64,000 nucleotides of DNA from Ascidia mentula (lineage: Eukaryota > Chordata > Ascidiacea > Phlebobranchia > Ascidiidae): assembly GCA_947561715.1 (NCBI GenBank), contig OX387197.1, positions 1,307,001 to 1,371,000 on the forward strand. The letters run 5' to 3'. Numbering within the stretch: the stretch's first letter is position 1; every line of letters starts with the position of its first letter. The position numbers and the translations under genes are program-made. The notes below the pieces were generated by a model. It did no database searches, was not told the origin of the DNA, and saw only the letters and a program-made list of their open reading frames with translations. Positions 12,995 to 25,615 of the stretch are shown here, in pieces.

Positions 12995-13593
12995 AGGACG
13001 GTGTTTCAAAAATGCACAATGTCGCTAAAGCCGCTAATGCCGCTAAAGCCCGCTTATGCCCCCTTATGTGGCTAATGCCGCTAATGCCGCTAATGCCGCT
13101 AATGCCGCTAATGCCCGCTTATATAGCTAATGCCGCTAAAGTCGCTAATGTCGCTAATGTCGCTAATGTCGCTAATGTCGCTAATGTCGCTAATGTCGCT
13201 AATGTCGCTAATGTCGCTAATGTCGCTAATGTCGCTAATGTCGCTAAAGCCACTAATGCCGCTAAAGCCCGCTTATGCCCCCTTCTGTGGCTAATGCCGC
13301 TAATGCCCGCTTATATAGCTAATGCCGCTAAAGTCGCTATTGCCGCTAATGTAGCTAATGCAGCTAATGTTGCTAATGCCGCTAATTCCGCTAATGTCTC
13401 ATTGGCTCCTTCAGCTATATTAGCGACATAAGCGTCATTACCGCCATTGGCTACACATAAGCGAGTATTAGCGACATTAACTACATAACCGGGCATTAGC
13501 GGCATTAGCGGCATTAGCGGCATTAACTACATAACCGGGCATTAGCGGCATTAGCGCCATTAGCGCCATTAGCGCCATTAGCGCCATTGGGCA
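12995..13593. repeat. Inverted 9-bp minisatellite insertion (GCTAATGCC family)
   Basis: About 390 bases of tandem 9-mers of the type GCTAATGYC (13018-13410), with a core of about eleven GTCGCTAAT copies near 13140-13240, are followed by about 175 bases of the reverse-complement unit GGCATTAGC (13416-13590). The two halves can pair into a long hairpin. The whole block is flanked by TTTTCCT on both sides (12988-12994 and 13594-13600); units 3 and 5 have the empty site with a single TTTTCCT (near 42050 and 59470). It is present only in unit 1. Confidence 0.85.
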
Positions 13594-14610
13594 TTTTCCT
13601 TGGAAGTTATCATAACGACAACGTGGGCATTTCCTGCAATTTATAGTAATTTAAGTGACACGCAAGAATCCAAAACAATGGCAATGACATATGTCATGTG
13701 AGTACAGGGTGCCATGAACATGGCATATGTCATGGACAGACGCGTACATGGAGCATCACAACCCATGCAAGCATAGGGTCCTATGAACGCCATTTGATTG
13801 CTTTGGAACTGAGGAATTTCTATTGAAAGGCATGGTCCTATCCACGTTCTTGCAAAAAATTGGCCTTGTTTTTACAGATAAATATGTATATGTTTGTGAA
13901 GTTTGTTTCACTACAATGTGATCTACCCTCTTCCAAATTTTGCCGTCAATTTCCGAACTTTGTCGTAATTACATCACAACATCAACAGCACAAATGGCAA
14001 CGTTTACATTAGGGTTTAAGAAAGACTGTAAGTTTGCAACACAAGCCAAACAATTCGGCGACATCGCCTGAAGAATTCAAGTTGGATTTATGGACAAGTT
14101 GCTCTGCCACAACCACATCTATATATTTAGTTTCAGATACAATTATTCCCGAAAACGTTTATGTCATTACCTTAATTTTTTATGTCAAAACGTTTATGTC
14201 ATTACCTGGTTGGGATGTACTGTTCTAGTTGAACAAACTCCACATACGTATACATATTTATCTGTAAAAGCTATAAATAGACCAAAGCCAATAATTTTTT
14301 AAAAACCGATCACACAATGAAACAGTTCTCCAACAATGCTTGAATTATTAAAAGCATCGGTTTGTTTGAAAATTTATGTGTCTCTCAATGTTTGATGGTC
14401 AAAATAAATTTTGAATTATTTTAACTTTAAAAAATCAAATATTACTTGCTGATCACTCAAGCGTGGGATAAGGTGGTTCCCCTCCGGTGTGACATTAGTT
14501 TCGTTCTCGGAAATGCTGCAAAAAATAAAAAGAATTAGTTTGCAAAAATTTAGGGTTGTACACTAGACCCGGTATTTCATTGACTGTCAGTTTAACTTTT
14601 TGTCTTCATC
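13594..14610. other. Spacer with a local inversion, then KLHL copy 2 promoter flank
   Basis: Non-coding. 13601-13850 matches 42060-42410 and 59480-59740. About 13850-14200 is inverted relative to 42520-42905, 26210-26500 and 59830-60060. 14207-14225 keeps the right end of the small hAT-like element seen whole at 26506-26664. From about 14230 the sequence returns to the normal orientation and becomes the KLHL 5' flank block. Confidence 0.6.
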
Positions 14611-17600
14611 ATGAAGCGAACACAAGAGGAAATAAACTTGCATCACCAGAAAGTGATGAATTTTTTGAACAAGTAAGTTTGATTTATGGAGGTTTACTGA
14701 AGTTAAACTATTGATATTTCAGTGACAGAAAAGAAACAAAACGATTTTGCAACAGAACACTTTGTTCCCAAGGAGAAAACTATTCAATACATGATGCTGT
14801 TGTTTGTTCGATGTCAGATTATTTTAATGCTTTACTTGGTGTTGAGGTAAGTGTGTTTGTTTTGTAGAAATAATATGAAACCTGAATGTTTGTCGTATAG
14901 TTGTCCCCTGTCCGTAAATACATTGTTGCAATCAAGCAAAAAATGTCATTTAGACAACAACAACAACAACAACTCTACTTTTTAAAATTAATTTAGTTTG
15001 GTGACAAAACTCATAGGTCATGTTGTATAATATCTCAATAATTGACCAACATACCATAATATTTCATACCTGTCTTTTATGAACATACGTACTCAGTGTT
15101 GTTCACCCCCTTTAGTTTACACCAGGCCTCCATACCACATGGCTCGATCCCGACATCCAGCTCATGTTTTGACACAATTGGCTCAGTTGCAACAGCTTAG
15201 TCTAGTGTTTGCATATCTGATAAGCATTTGTTTGAGTTGTTATGATATTTAAGGTTTAAATTTGTAAGATGTTAAGGTGGTTTTTGTTATTACTCGACAA
15301 TTACATTGGCTTAACTTTTGCAACTATTCTAGAATGCATCTTACTAGATTGATTTATTTTTTGCTATGGCCCTTGTAATGTTTCTATTTGAACAGGACTC
15401 ACGTATGTTATTATATGTTAATTACATACCATATTCCAAATGGTAAATTTGTCAGTTCTTTAGACCAGATTGTGTGTGTTTGTTGATTGGTTAACTTTGT
15501 TTTCTTATAGATGTGGGAGAAATACTCAGATTTTATCAAGGTTGACAATATTCCACCAAAAAGACTGGAAAGTGTATTGGATTATATTTACACTGGTGAT
15601 ATTGAAGTAACAGAGAAAAATGTGTTGGAAGTGTTGGAAGATGCTGATTATACACAGATGCAAGGTATACAAGTTTTAATCTTCACTGATGTTAATGTGT
15701 TAAGAATGAATATTTCAATATATATGTTCTACTTGTGTATCATTTTATTTGTCAACCACGATAATTTTGCATATTTTAGGTTAATATTTTTGTGTTTGAC
15801 TATTGTCACGTTGTTGACACCAGGGACAAAACAAATTATTTGTAATCAATGGAGAAGTGAGAACAGATATTACTTCTGAATTAGAGGCGGTTGAATTTTG
15901 TTTTATTCACACTTTCAGAATTGAAGTCATTTTGTTGTCGAGTCATCCTTAAAATGATTTCAACCGAAAACTGTTTGAAGCTAAGAGCTTATGCTACTCG
16001 ATACAATCTTACTGACGTGGAAAAGAAAACAAACCAAATGATTGTTGATAACATTGCAACAGTTGTACAATATGATGATTTCATGCAACTTGATGTTGGT
16101 GATATGTCTGCAATCATCAAACAGAAAAACAAAGGGGTATTTTATGATTCATTTTCTTTGTTTTTTTCCTGAATTTATAATTTATTTGTTTATCTACGCA
16201 AGTTGGCGGGTTTTAAAGTTGGGTCAGTTTCCCACCCACAGATTTTAGTTCTGGATGTTGTTTGTTCTTATTTAGTCACAAATGTAACTTTACAAATGTC
16301 AGTGAACTTTTCTGCATATCTGAGTTCATTTCATGACATGCAGTGATGTGATATTTGCAATAAACCTAGGTTATGATCTAGGGGTTTCTTATCTGCATGT
16401 TTTTCAACAACCTAATATCAAAACAATAATGCAAGTTTTTTTCTGAAACATATTTGTTTTAGGTAATTTTGGAAGTGATTTTTTTGTGACATTTTAAGTT
16501 TCTGTTCATGTTCTTAGGTTTAAATTTACAGTTTGGTGCAGACATATCATATTATTAAGCTTTTCATGGTAGCTTGCCTTTTTATAACATATCGTTTGTT
16601 GAATGTAGATGGAAGAAGCTGTTTTTACTGGAATGGTTCGATGGGTCAATTACAATCTTTCCCATCGAGAGGATTTGTTTGTGAATCTTTTCTCACAACT
16701 TGATCTTTCATCTATTTCCAAAGACTTTATAACAACTACAGTTAGAAATGAAGTAAATTGTTTAGAGTTAGTATAAATATAATTGGTTTAGAGGTTTTAT
16801 TCCTTTCAGCCTCTTGTGAGAAGTAACATGGATTGTGCCATTGCAGTCATGGATGCTTTATCAACAAACATTGAAAAGCCAGGAACAAGTGGAAAAGCAA
16901 CTTCTGTCCAAAAAGGTCTGATGTTAGGAATACTTTTCTGTAGGTTGAGATTAATTAAAGATCTTAAGCTAAATCTAAACTGGCCAATATAGAAAGATGT
17001 GCTTAATCAAAAATGTATTTAGAAATAATGTTGTCAAAGGCAGTGTCCCAATAAGTTTGTTAGTTCCATAAATGTAATTAAAAACTTAACTGAAGCTTGT
17101 GCAACAAACATATTAATGCTATTTAAAAAGATTAATTAACAAAGCAACAACTTCACTTGAATGGGAAATATGTTTCCATTGTTATCACCATAATTATTTA
17201 TTTTACACAATCAAAAACCATAACTAATGTTTATGTTGCAGATTTGTCAGGATTTCTTCTCATTGGTGGAGAAGATTCAAAACGAGATTGTGTGAAATGG
17301 AATGTTGCCACAAAACAACATGAACATTACCCAGTATGTACATTGCTTGCTGTCGTATTGTTTTGCTTATTTAACATATTTTCCCATAAATACACATGGT
17401 TTTTGTATGTTCAAGTAAATGTAAATTTGAACTAAAGTTACCAAGACAGCAAATGTCCATTAACATTCAGGATTTAATGCAAGAAAAATAATGCAACATG
17501 CCCTGGTTTAGTGTCAGTGCCATTGACTCAACAAAATATGTTACTAGTTTTTAGATAGAGACTTTCTATTATTTAGTGAAACATGTAAATCACTTTGCCT

Positions 17601-19628
17601 TGCTGTTTTGGTTTATTGTCATCAAATCTTGTTAAGAAAATGATCACAGACAGAATGAACTCAACTTCAGTTAAATTTGGTGAAAATGTTTATGTAATGG
17701 GTGGAGATGGTCCAACACAAAGTTGTGAGATGTTGAATTTGGAGGAACGTAAAAACTGGGTACAAATTGCTGATTTATCGGAAGGTCGAAGTTATGCTGC
17801 ATCTGCTGTTGTTGGAGGTTGGTGTGGTTATTTCTGAAATTGTTGATTACTAAACCAGGGGCGGTTCCTGGAATAAAGCATTGGGGAAGCCCCCCTCACA
17901 AATTGTCATGGCAATAAAAAGTAACACGGTGGAAGACAAAGGGTTTTGTTAATATTTATTTCCATCCATCACTAGTGCGTCTTTGTGTGGTTTATGACTA
18001 TCTTCTCATCTCTCAACCAACTCATTCTTACTCCTCGCCATAACTTTTGTTAGTAATACCACAGAGAAAAATTGTGGATTCTGCCATGACTACGTCAGCA
18101 AAATCTTTTTGTACTTTTAATATTGTTACTGACACTTTACTGACTTTTCTGGAAAACCTTGTTTTCACTAATTACAAACAAATTTAGATGACGTGTATCT
18201 CACGGGGGGTCTTGGAAACCAAGGAACATTCTCATCAACTTTGTGTTATTCTGTACAAGAAGACAGATGGAGATGTGGTTTCGACATGTTACAACCAAGA
18301 TATGGACATGGAATGTGTCCAATTGACAGTAATAATATGTCTGGGTTCATTTGTGTGAAGATTATTCTCATTACTGGAGACAGGTCTAAATAATTGGCAT
18401 GCATCTAAAACAACAACATAATTAACCAGAAACCATAAATTAAAGTAATCAGTAAATCCACGCTATTTACCCCAACAATATTCACTTTTGGACATGAAAA
18501 TATTGTGAAACGCCGGCCTTAAACTTGCCAGAAATGCAGGAAATATTCCATCTTTATTTTGTAGTTCTTTATGACATGAATTTTGAATTTAATATTGATT
18601 AATTTCAATTAAAACCTCGATTGAAAGCTGATCGCTTATTTGTACGTTAAACGCAGATCTTACCTCATTGCTTGTTACGTAACATTACAACATAATCGTA
18701 ATATGACGTCACAATAAATATTAACTCGACCGGTTTGAAAATTTCTTCAGATGTTTTGTTTTCTGTGGGCGGATGGAATGATGGCGGACAACCCTTACAA
18801 TCATGTGAATTCCGCGATGTTCGTGTTGGAACCTCCACAAGAATCGCTTCTCTCAATCAAGCAAGAGGTTATTTAGCATGTGAAGAAATTAAAGGGAAGA
18901 TCTATGCAATTGGTTAGTGGTGAAAAGTTATGCAATAAAATTAACAGGAAGTGGTTTTTGTGTAAATTTATAAAATACAAATTCATATTCGTCACCGGTA
19001 AATGTATCACGTGATAAATATAATGGAGTTTCCTGGAAAGAACCCTAAACATAAAAACTAGTAGATATAACCTAAAAACAATAAAAAGTTTTACTTTAAA
19101 TCTGACAGGAGGTGGTTATGGTCGTGGCTCCCTGCAAACAGTTAGAAAAACAGAAGAATACGAACCTAGAGTCAACAAATGGAAATATGTTTCTCCTCTC
19201 CTAAATTTTCGTTGCGATCACTCTGCTTGTGTTATTGATGGGAGGATTTATGTTGTGGGTGGAGGGTAAGAATTGCTATTATGACGTCACTATAGTCCAC
19301 TGTTTCCCGTTTTATGTGAAAATGTAAATGTTGAGAAACTGGGACAAGTGGGATATACGATGTTATACTTGATTAACAACATTCATATAATGTTTGTTAA
19401 ATTTAAACTTAAAACACTTTGCTTAAAATTTACTTTTAATGAAAAATGTTGTAGAAAAACTTACCTGTGTTTGTTGTGTGTCTGATTCACGAAACTGTAT
19501 CATGTTTGTTTTATAGAAACTTGGGTGGACTCACATCAGTTGAAGTTTACGATCCAACCTCAGATGATTGGACACTTGATTTTGAACTTGACAGACCAGT
19601 TTGTGGTGCCACTGTTGTTGCTGTTTAA
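14611..19628 (+). CDS. BTB-BACK-Kelch protein, array copy 2 (12 exons, 550 aa)
   Basis: Same architecture as copy 1. Exons: 14611-14672, 14723-14846, 15511-15664, 15919-16136, 16609-16752, 16810-16915, 17242-17333, 17637-17817, 18188-18328, 18751-18912, 19109-19265, 19517-19628; total 1653 bases with stop, all phases consistent. Exon 3 begins MWEKYS rather than MREKYS. Exon 11 carries a nine-base in-frame insertion (RKT) after LQTV, the largest length change in the array. Loops after Gly-Gly read ED, D, L, WND, GYGRG and GNLGG in blades 1-6. Intron 6 is much shorter than in copies 1, 3 and 5. AATAAA lies at 19692. Predicted role: Cullin-3 substrate adaptor with its own substrate preference (inference). 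Confidence 0.9.
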
Positions 19629-21309
19629 TATGTTTCTATATTTGGGTGTAGATGATATTTAACTGAGATTGATCACCGGCAAAGGTGCTCAAATAAATGT
19701 TTTCATGTAAAATATCGTTTTATGCAACTTCAACCAGTTTTATTAAAATCATGTATTTGTGTTTGCAAACCGCTGTATTTTGTGATTATAGCAGATATCC
19801 GCAAAATAGCAATTATTCCTTTTGTGGATTTCCAACGTGATTCTGCTACGAATTTATAATTCCAATACTACAATAGGTGAAGATGTACATTATGTTCAAT
19901 GCATGTGTACCTTAAGCATCTTGTTTTCCCTTGTGAATATCAAGTGCTAATCCGCGCTATATGTAGTCCAATGCAGTCCATTGCAACCTTCACATGGGCG
20001 CCTGACTCGCCAACCCTTTTGGTTTTATCGGTGCCCAAACTATTTTATGTTTCATGTTCATATACGTTGTAACTTGTAAAAATAAAATAGATTTTGTCAA
20101 TAATTTGGTCTTCGTGGAAGGGAATGTTTATTTAAGTGCGGGACCTCTACCATGCAGGTCTGATTTTGTTAAAATTCGTTTAAATTTGTTATTGAAAACC
20201 CCCTCCCCCGGAATATAAGATAAAAACAGCCACTACTTCAGGATAAATAAACAAGCATGTATAAAGCAAAATTTACGTTTAGCGAATGCATAAATTATCG
20301 ATGAACATTAGTACGAAACACCAAAAGCAACAATTTACTTGTAGGCGAAGAAAAACGTGAGGAGTTAACGGCAAACCTGGATGTGGTGAGAGCTTTTTCT
20401 GTGGTCATCAGCCCTTGATCGTGTGGATAATAAATATTTTTTGTACAACTATGAAAAATCGTAAATATTAATATCTTTTGCGCGACTTTGTAAACGAACT
20501 CAGAGAATTAGGAGAACAAATTTGGTTGCATTGTCTTCTGATTCACATGCTGCGATTTCATATATTTAGAAGGCAATAAAATTATATTCTTCGACAATTT
20601 CTGCTTTGCCTAAACGCAATTAGTTACCGCTTCACTAAACGCGTTTTATTGCAGAACTCCCATCTATAAACACCAGCAACGCATTTTCAGCCAATCTTTA
20701 CATTAAATTGCATGTGACGCGGATAAATAAAACATTTTATTAATTAAACTAAGAGATGGTTATAACTTGAAAAGAATTTTTTTGGTAAATGAAGTAGATT
20801 GATAGGGCGACCGGCTTTTGAGATACAGCTGATCAAAGTCGCGTTCTTGCCGCTGCGAACGAAATCGTGCGAAAGCGAGATTATTGTTGCCTGACGTCAT
20901 AGAAGGCGCTTCAGTCGTGCGAGTGCTGGCAGCAAGCTTCAGGCGTCGGAATGAAAAACATTGTAAAACTGGTTTAGTATACTTTTGCATTAAACAGGGG
21001 ACAACAAGTGCAACAAACGGATTTTGATGTTAATTTGAGCTGCAGATAGATGGCCGCTATTTCGAACTATGAAGTCTTATGTGGTTGCATGATAATAAAA
21101 CAGTTACTGGGACAGGGTGTTCTTGTGGTTAAAGCTTTTGTGATTGCTAACGTGATGCATGAACTTTCAAAAACACTACAGAAACAATAAACCGTCAATT
21201 AAGCAAAAGATAGAAGTAATTCTTTGCTTGGCAGTTGCGTTACCTACGAATTCGTGTCATAAATGATGAGATTAATTCGCCACAATCAACCACTATAACG
21301 CCCGTTAGA
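19629..21309. other. KLHL copy 2 3' flank and spacer
   Basis: Poly(A) signal at 19692-19697, then non-coding sequence closely matching 6059-7740. No gene seen. Confidence 0.6.
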
Positions 21310-22960
21310 TGCTCCCCGGTTCGTGGAGCGGAACGTCACACGAGGGAAAGGTCAAAACGCGCCTCCTGAACTTCCTCCGAAAATATTCGCAGTTTTTTAT
21401 TCGGACAAAGAAGACGGTTTCTGTACAAAATGCATCACATCAACAAATGTACTTTACATTTACAATCAATATAGGCTCACTAACTGTTTTCGGAACCGGC
21501 ATGCAAACGAATAAATTGCTAGTTCAGTGTTACGCCTAAACAAAGATGCAATGTATAGTCACAAATTCCCGTTACGACGTTACACACAATGCTTGTCAAT
21601 TGTTGTGACAACAAACCACAAACACCGCTTTATTAAATGGCACGAACACTCTAAGAATAAACAAAGCAGTGTAAGTAACTTGTCTGACGCATTTACTTTC
21701 CAAGGTACAACGAATGGCATCTTAAGCCATTGCGTTCAAATAGCAATCAAGGTTAACCATAATACAGTTTATCCAATACGAATAATTAAGCTCTTTGCGA
21801 CATAGAACCGTGCTCCACGGAAGTCAGACACAAAAAAGGACTTAACCACGTTTTCAGTTCAACAAAACTACCCGTTAACTGTTACGTCACAAACTACAAT
21901 AGACTGCAACAATTATAGCAGTGAAAGGAAAAAAAGGCACATAAACAGAAATCAGGCAATTGCTGGCAAATAAGATGTAACATACCCTCCCACAATGTAC
22001 GAATCCAAGGAGTACATGTCAACACAACAAACAAACATCGGACAGTAATTGCGAAAACAGTTCACCCACAACTAATCACGCATCGCGACGTCGCGACGTT
22101 GCGGCACAGTAAGCACAATTTTGCGATTGGGCGTTTTAACGCACCAGTGTGAGTCTTCACGATTACCTGACGCACAACTCCTTTCCAATCAGGATGTTCC
22201 TCAACCACTCGACCCAGAAACCACTTGCTCCGGGGCTGGTTGTCATCCGCCACAAGAACCACGTCATTTACCATAAAATTCGAATGTCCACTTGCCCACT
22301 TCGATCTGGGCATGAGCGTAGGCAGGTACTCGCGAGACCATCGCCTCCAAAACTGATCGGCCAGGTATTGTACCTGACGCCACCGGTTTTGATGGTAACA
22401 GTCCTTCCCCGTGAACAGTCCTGGTGACATATTCGGCGCTGCACGTTGCAGCATTAACTGATTGGGAGTAAGGGGCTCCTCATCCTTCGGATCGAACGTC
22501 ACTGGGACCAAGGGACGGGTGTTTAGGATTGCCTCGACCTCTACCATCAGAGTGCACAACCGCTCATCAGACAACGTCTGTTCCGAGAGCAGGGCGTTGA
22601 GTATTTCGCGTACAGAGCGTAACATGCGCTCCCATACCCCACCCTTGTGGCTGACAGTGGGGGGATTAAAACTCCATGCCATTTCGCATTGTTGCAGATA
22701 TTCGTGAATCTGCCGTTGGTTCCAATTCTTCAGTTCTTCACGCAGGATACGCTCGGCTCCGACGAAATTCGTGCCGTTGTCACTGAAGATCTGGTTTGGA
22801 CGTCCACGACGACCGATGAACCGTCGAAGGGCTCTAATGAAGGAGTCGGTCGACAATGAATGGGCTATCTCGATATGTGCGGCCCTGGTGGAGAAACAAG
22901 TAAAGATACAACCGTACCTCTTTACCACTTCGCCCTTGCTTCACAAGAAAGGGTCCGAAT
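21310..22960 (-). mobile_element. BEL/Pao LTR retrotransposon 3' fragment, unit 2 (fossil)
   Basis: Best preserved of the three copies. The minus strand reads through an integrase core (SDNGTNF, then GGVWERML) and into the C-terminal block typical of BEL/Pao polyproteins; it then reaches a polypurine tract and LTR-like sequence ending near 21982 on the + strand. It is still only the 3' end of an element, with no gag, protease or reverse transcriptase in the window. Orientation and position match units 1 and 3, so the three copies are duplicates of one insertion rather than separate insertions. Left LTR edge approximate. Confidence 0.8.
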
Positions 22961-23404
22961 ACTAAATGCATTCTGGCTCTGCTGCCAATTCATCTTTCTG
23001 AAACATCGTTTGAGTCGTGTTTTGCTCAGTTTATATAAAGAAGACTGGAGCGATTTCATGCGTAATGTGTACTTTTGCCTCAATAAAAAATCAAACGCAC
23101 CGTTCGTATTTTCGCTGTAGCGACACAATTCTATTCTAATGCCGTTATTCGTGAACTAAATTTCCCTATGTTTGTTTCGTACAATTCCAGTTTTGTGCAT
23201 ATATTCTCATGGCAATGTTCAATTCCAAGTGCCCTTGTTAAAAGTTTGGTGAAACAAATTTAACATAGGATTCGGTGTCGATATTCGGATTCGGTTTGAT
23301 TCCAAATAAATAATAACCTCGTGTTTTGGCTGATTACCGGAGGTTTGAACTAAGTTGGCTGCATTTACTATTAACATCTTTTCCCATACTGCTATAATTT
23401 AGAG

Positions 23405-24387
23405 CAGTGGTTCTTAAACTTTCTTGGTCGCGGCCCCAAGACATTTTCTGTTAAACCTTGCGTTCCCAACTCCACGAAAAAATCCTGTTCAAAAACATCT
23501 TCTTGTTCGTTTTTAATATCGCTCATCAATGAGAGGGATGGGGGATGTTTATTACGTGGTTAAGTGGAAGACAATTCACACCGCGGGTCTGCTGTACAGT
23601 CGGGTTTGTTCCGTGCTTTTGTCTTCCCACTCACAAGTGCAAAACAACCAGACAATAATCTAAAACTACTATTGTCAACATAATGAACATTATCGCGTCA
23701 CAGTTATTTAAATTTAAGACAATCACCTGCTGTTGGCGCTTTTTCGATAAACCACTGCAGCGAAACTTTGTGATTAAATGTCATTTTTGTGTTAATTTGT
23801 GCAATTCGATTACTTCGCGTACGTACGCGTCTGTTATTTTTTGGGTTAATCACTTCGTTCTCTACGACAGATGGGTTAATCTCGAACATATGTGTTAATC
23901 GGTTTTGGTTTTAATTTCACATCGACGTTTTATAATAATCCGTCCATATTCGCATTTTTCTCATTTCGATGATATTATAAACACCGCCACACGGCCTTAA
24001 GCTAAGGAGAGAAAACGAGAAAACGGACTGAGCGAGACAAAAGCAATTAAAGTATAACTCTCGTCGTTGCATTTAACGTTGTTTGTTTTGAAACAAGGTA
24101 TGTTTGTTTAGCGTTTTATGTTTTGATTAAACAGTCGCAAAGATAGTTTTTTGGGAGATGTTTTTCTAGTCTTAGGAGTCAGATACACGGCGTGTTCATT
24201 TCTCTGCAAACGGTCCCTGCAAGACCAAATCTTCGCTGAAATTAATCGTAAGATTTCTGAAAACTGAAATATTATATTTGGATAGATTGCTGCTTGGTCG
24301 CTAGACGGGTATTCGAAAAAATTGAGGTCCCCCTTGTCAACCTTCCACGGCCCTCTAGCGGCCGCGCTCCCAGTTTAAGAACTCTTG
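23405..24387. mobile_element. hAT-like non-autonomous DNA transposon, unit 2
   Basis: Paralogue of the 9841-10820 element with the same terminal inverted repeats and the flanks ATTTAGAG (23397-23404) and ATTTAGAC (24388-24395). No transposase. Confidence 0.85.
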
Positions 24388-24451
24388 ATTTAGACAATAT
24401 TAAGGCGTGCTATGCAAATTGCTGGGCCGACGTTTGAAAGACGCCTTTTTG

Positions 24452-24763
24452 GACATCGCCAGGTTCATCAACATTTGTAGAAACGGACCGGTTGGGTTCA
24501 ATGCCTTCAGTAAGTTGTTTATTGACAAACGAATATAAAATACACAAGCATCGAGCCAATAATATGAATTTTGTGATCATGTCAACCTCAAGTTTGTGAG
24601 AATATCATCCTCATCTTCTCATCATCTTCGTTTCAGGGAAGAAGGTGAGTGAGGAACAGGAGACGGAACTTTACACGTTCGAACAACATGTCCTCCAGAA
24701 GATGATGAAGAAGAAGGAAGAAGAAGACAAAGACGAACATCTCATGGCAATGATCGTTGAGCA
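24452..24763 (+). pseudogene. TRPM 3'-terminal exons, unit 2 fragment
   Basis: Post-S6 exon remnant (24452-24509) and charged cytoplasmic exon (24637-24763). A deletion joins intron sequence near 24887 directly to the middle of the last exon, removing that exon's acceptor and first bases. Not able to encode a channel. Confidence 0.85.
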
Positions 24764-25436
24764 GTAAGTTGGTTAGGATTCGAATCCACACAACAATGAC
24801 TTCAAACCGATTCTTCTGGATCAAACGTTTGCGTTGAAAGAACCTGATTTAATTCACAACAAATCGATAAGATTGATAGGATTTGCTACAAGTGAAGTAA
24901 TTATTAAACCTTGAGAAAAGCAGAAAAAGTTGGAAATTCAAAAGGTCACAAGTTGCCCTATTACCACGTGAGCGATGACCTTGAAGCACAAACGAGGTCA
25001 AGCAATCGTGTTCAGTGCAAGCATCACATTAATGAGGCAGCTTGTGTGTTTGTAATTGCCTAAATGTCTTTTTTGCCTGCGCTTGTATTTCTTTGCCACT
25101 TTTCCATTTTCCGTGTTATGTAAAAATGTTTTTTTTTCATTTGATTGATTTCCATCATTGCTGTCACAGACTTTTCTTTATTGTTTCTGTACTGATTTCA
25201 TTAAGTTTCGTACCGGCTACATCAGTGCCTTATTAAAGGTTACTGTTTTTAGCTTTGAGAGTGTGAACTATTTATTTAACCAGATAATAAAAATTCCGCG
25301 TGTATTTATTATCCTGACTGGAATCTAATGATTGATTTATTAACTCTTACAATGGATCAATTTCAACACACATACTTCTAGTAGTTGGAAGTTTTGTTTC
25401 ATCGTCTCCAACCATTGCACGTTTACAACGTTTCAA

Positions 25437-25615
25437 TTATTGCACGTGGGTGATGATAACAACCAATGACCACTGGGGTCGACACAAATTCCACGCTAGA
25501 CCATTCGGAATACTTCCTGTACATGGACAATAGTACGACACAAAATCATGGGTGGATAGTAGGATTTTTTTCAGATAGAAATCAACTCCAGTGATCGTTG
25601 GAGGAAATCGACATC
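25437..25615 (-). pseudogene. Sushi-like gene, unit 2 copy (exon 2 only)
   Basis: Exon 2 of the small secreted gene, minus strand, with the CRFPPTITGVDFY start and YYCPC and NLC cysteines. A one-base loss and a one-base gain cancel, changing a few residues in between. The signal-peptide exon is gone: sequence jumps from about 25868 straight to the region upstream of the gene in other units. Therefore a decayed copy. Confidence 0.6.

Noticed and set aside
13012-13431. A 139-codon frame rich in Val-Ala-Asn repeats
   Set aside because: It is the translation of a 9-bp minisatellite, has no splice or promoter context and is absent from the other units.
13012-13593. CRISPR-like regular repeat
   Set aside because: Contiguous 9-bp tandem units without spacers in an animal genome; a minisatellite.
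17859-17975. Possible MITE in KLHL intron 8 of copies 2, 3 and 4 (GGGGCGGTTCCTGG)
   Set aside because: Copies 1 and 5 look like deletion versions rather than empty sites, and no target duplication or paired ends could be defined.
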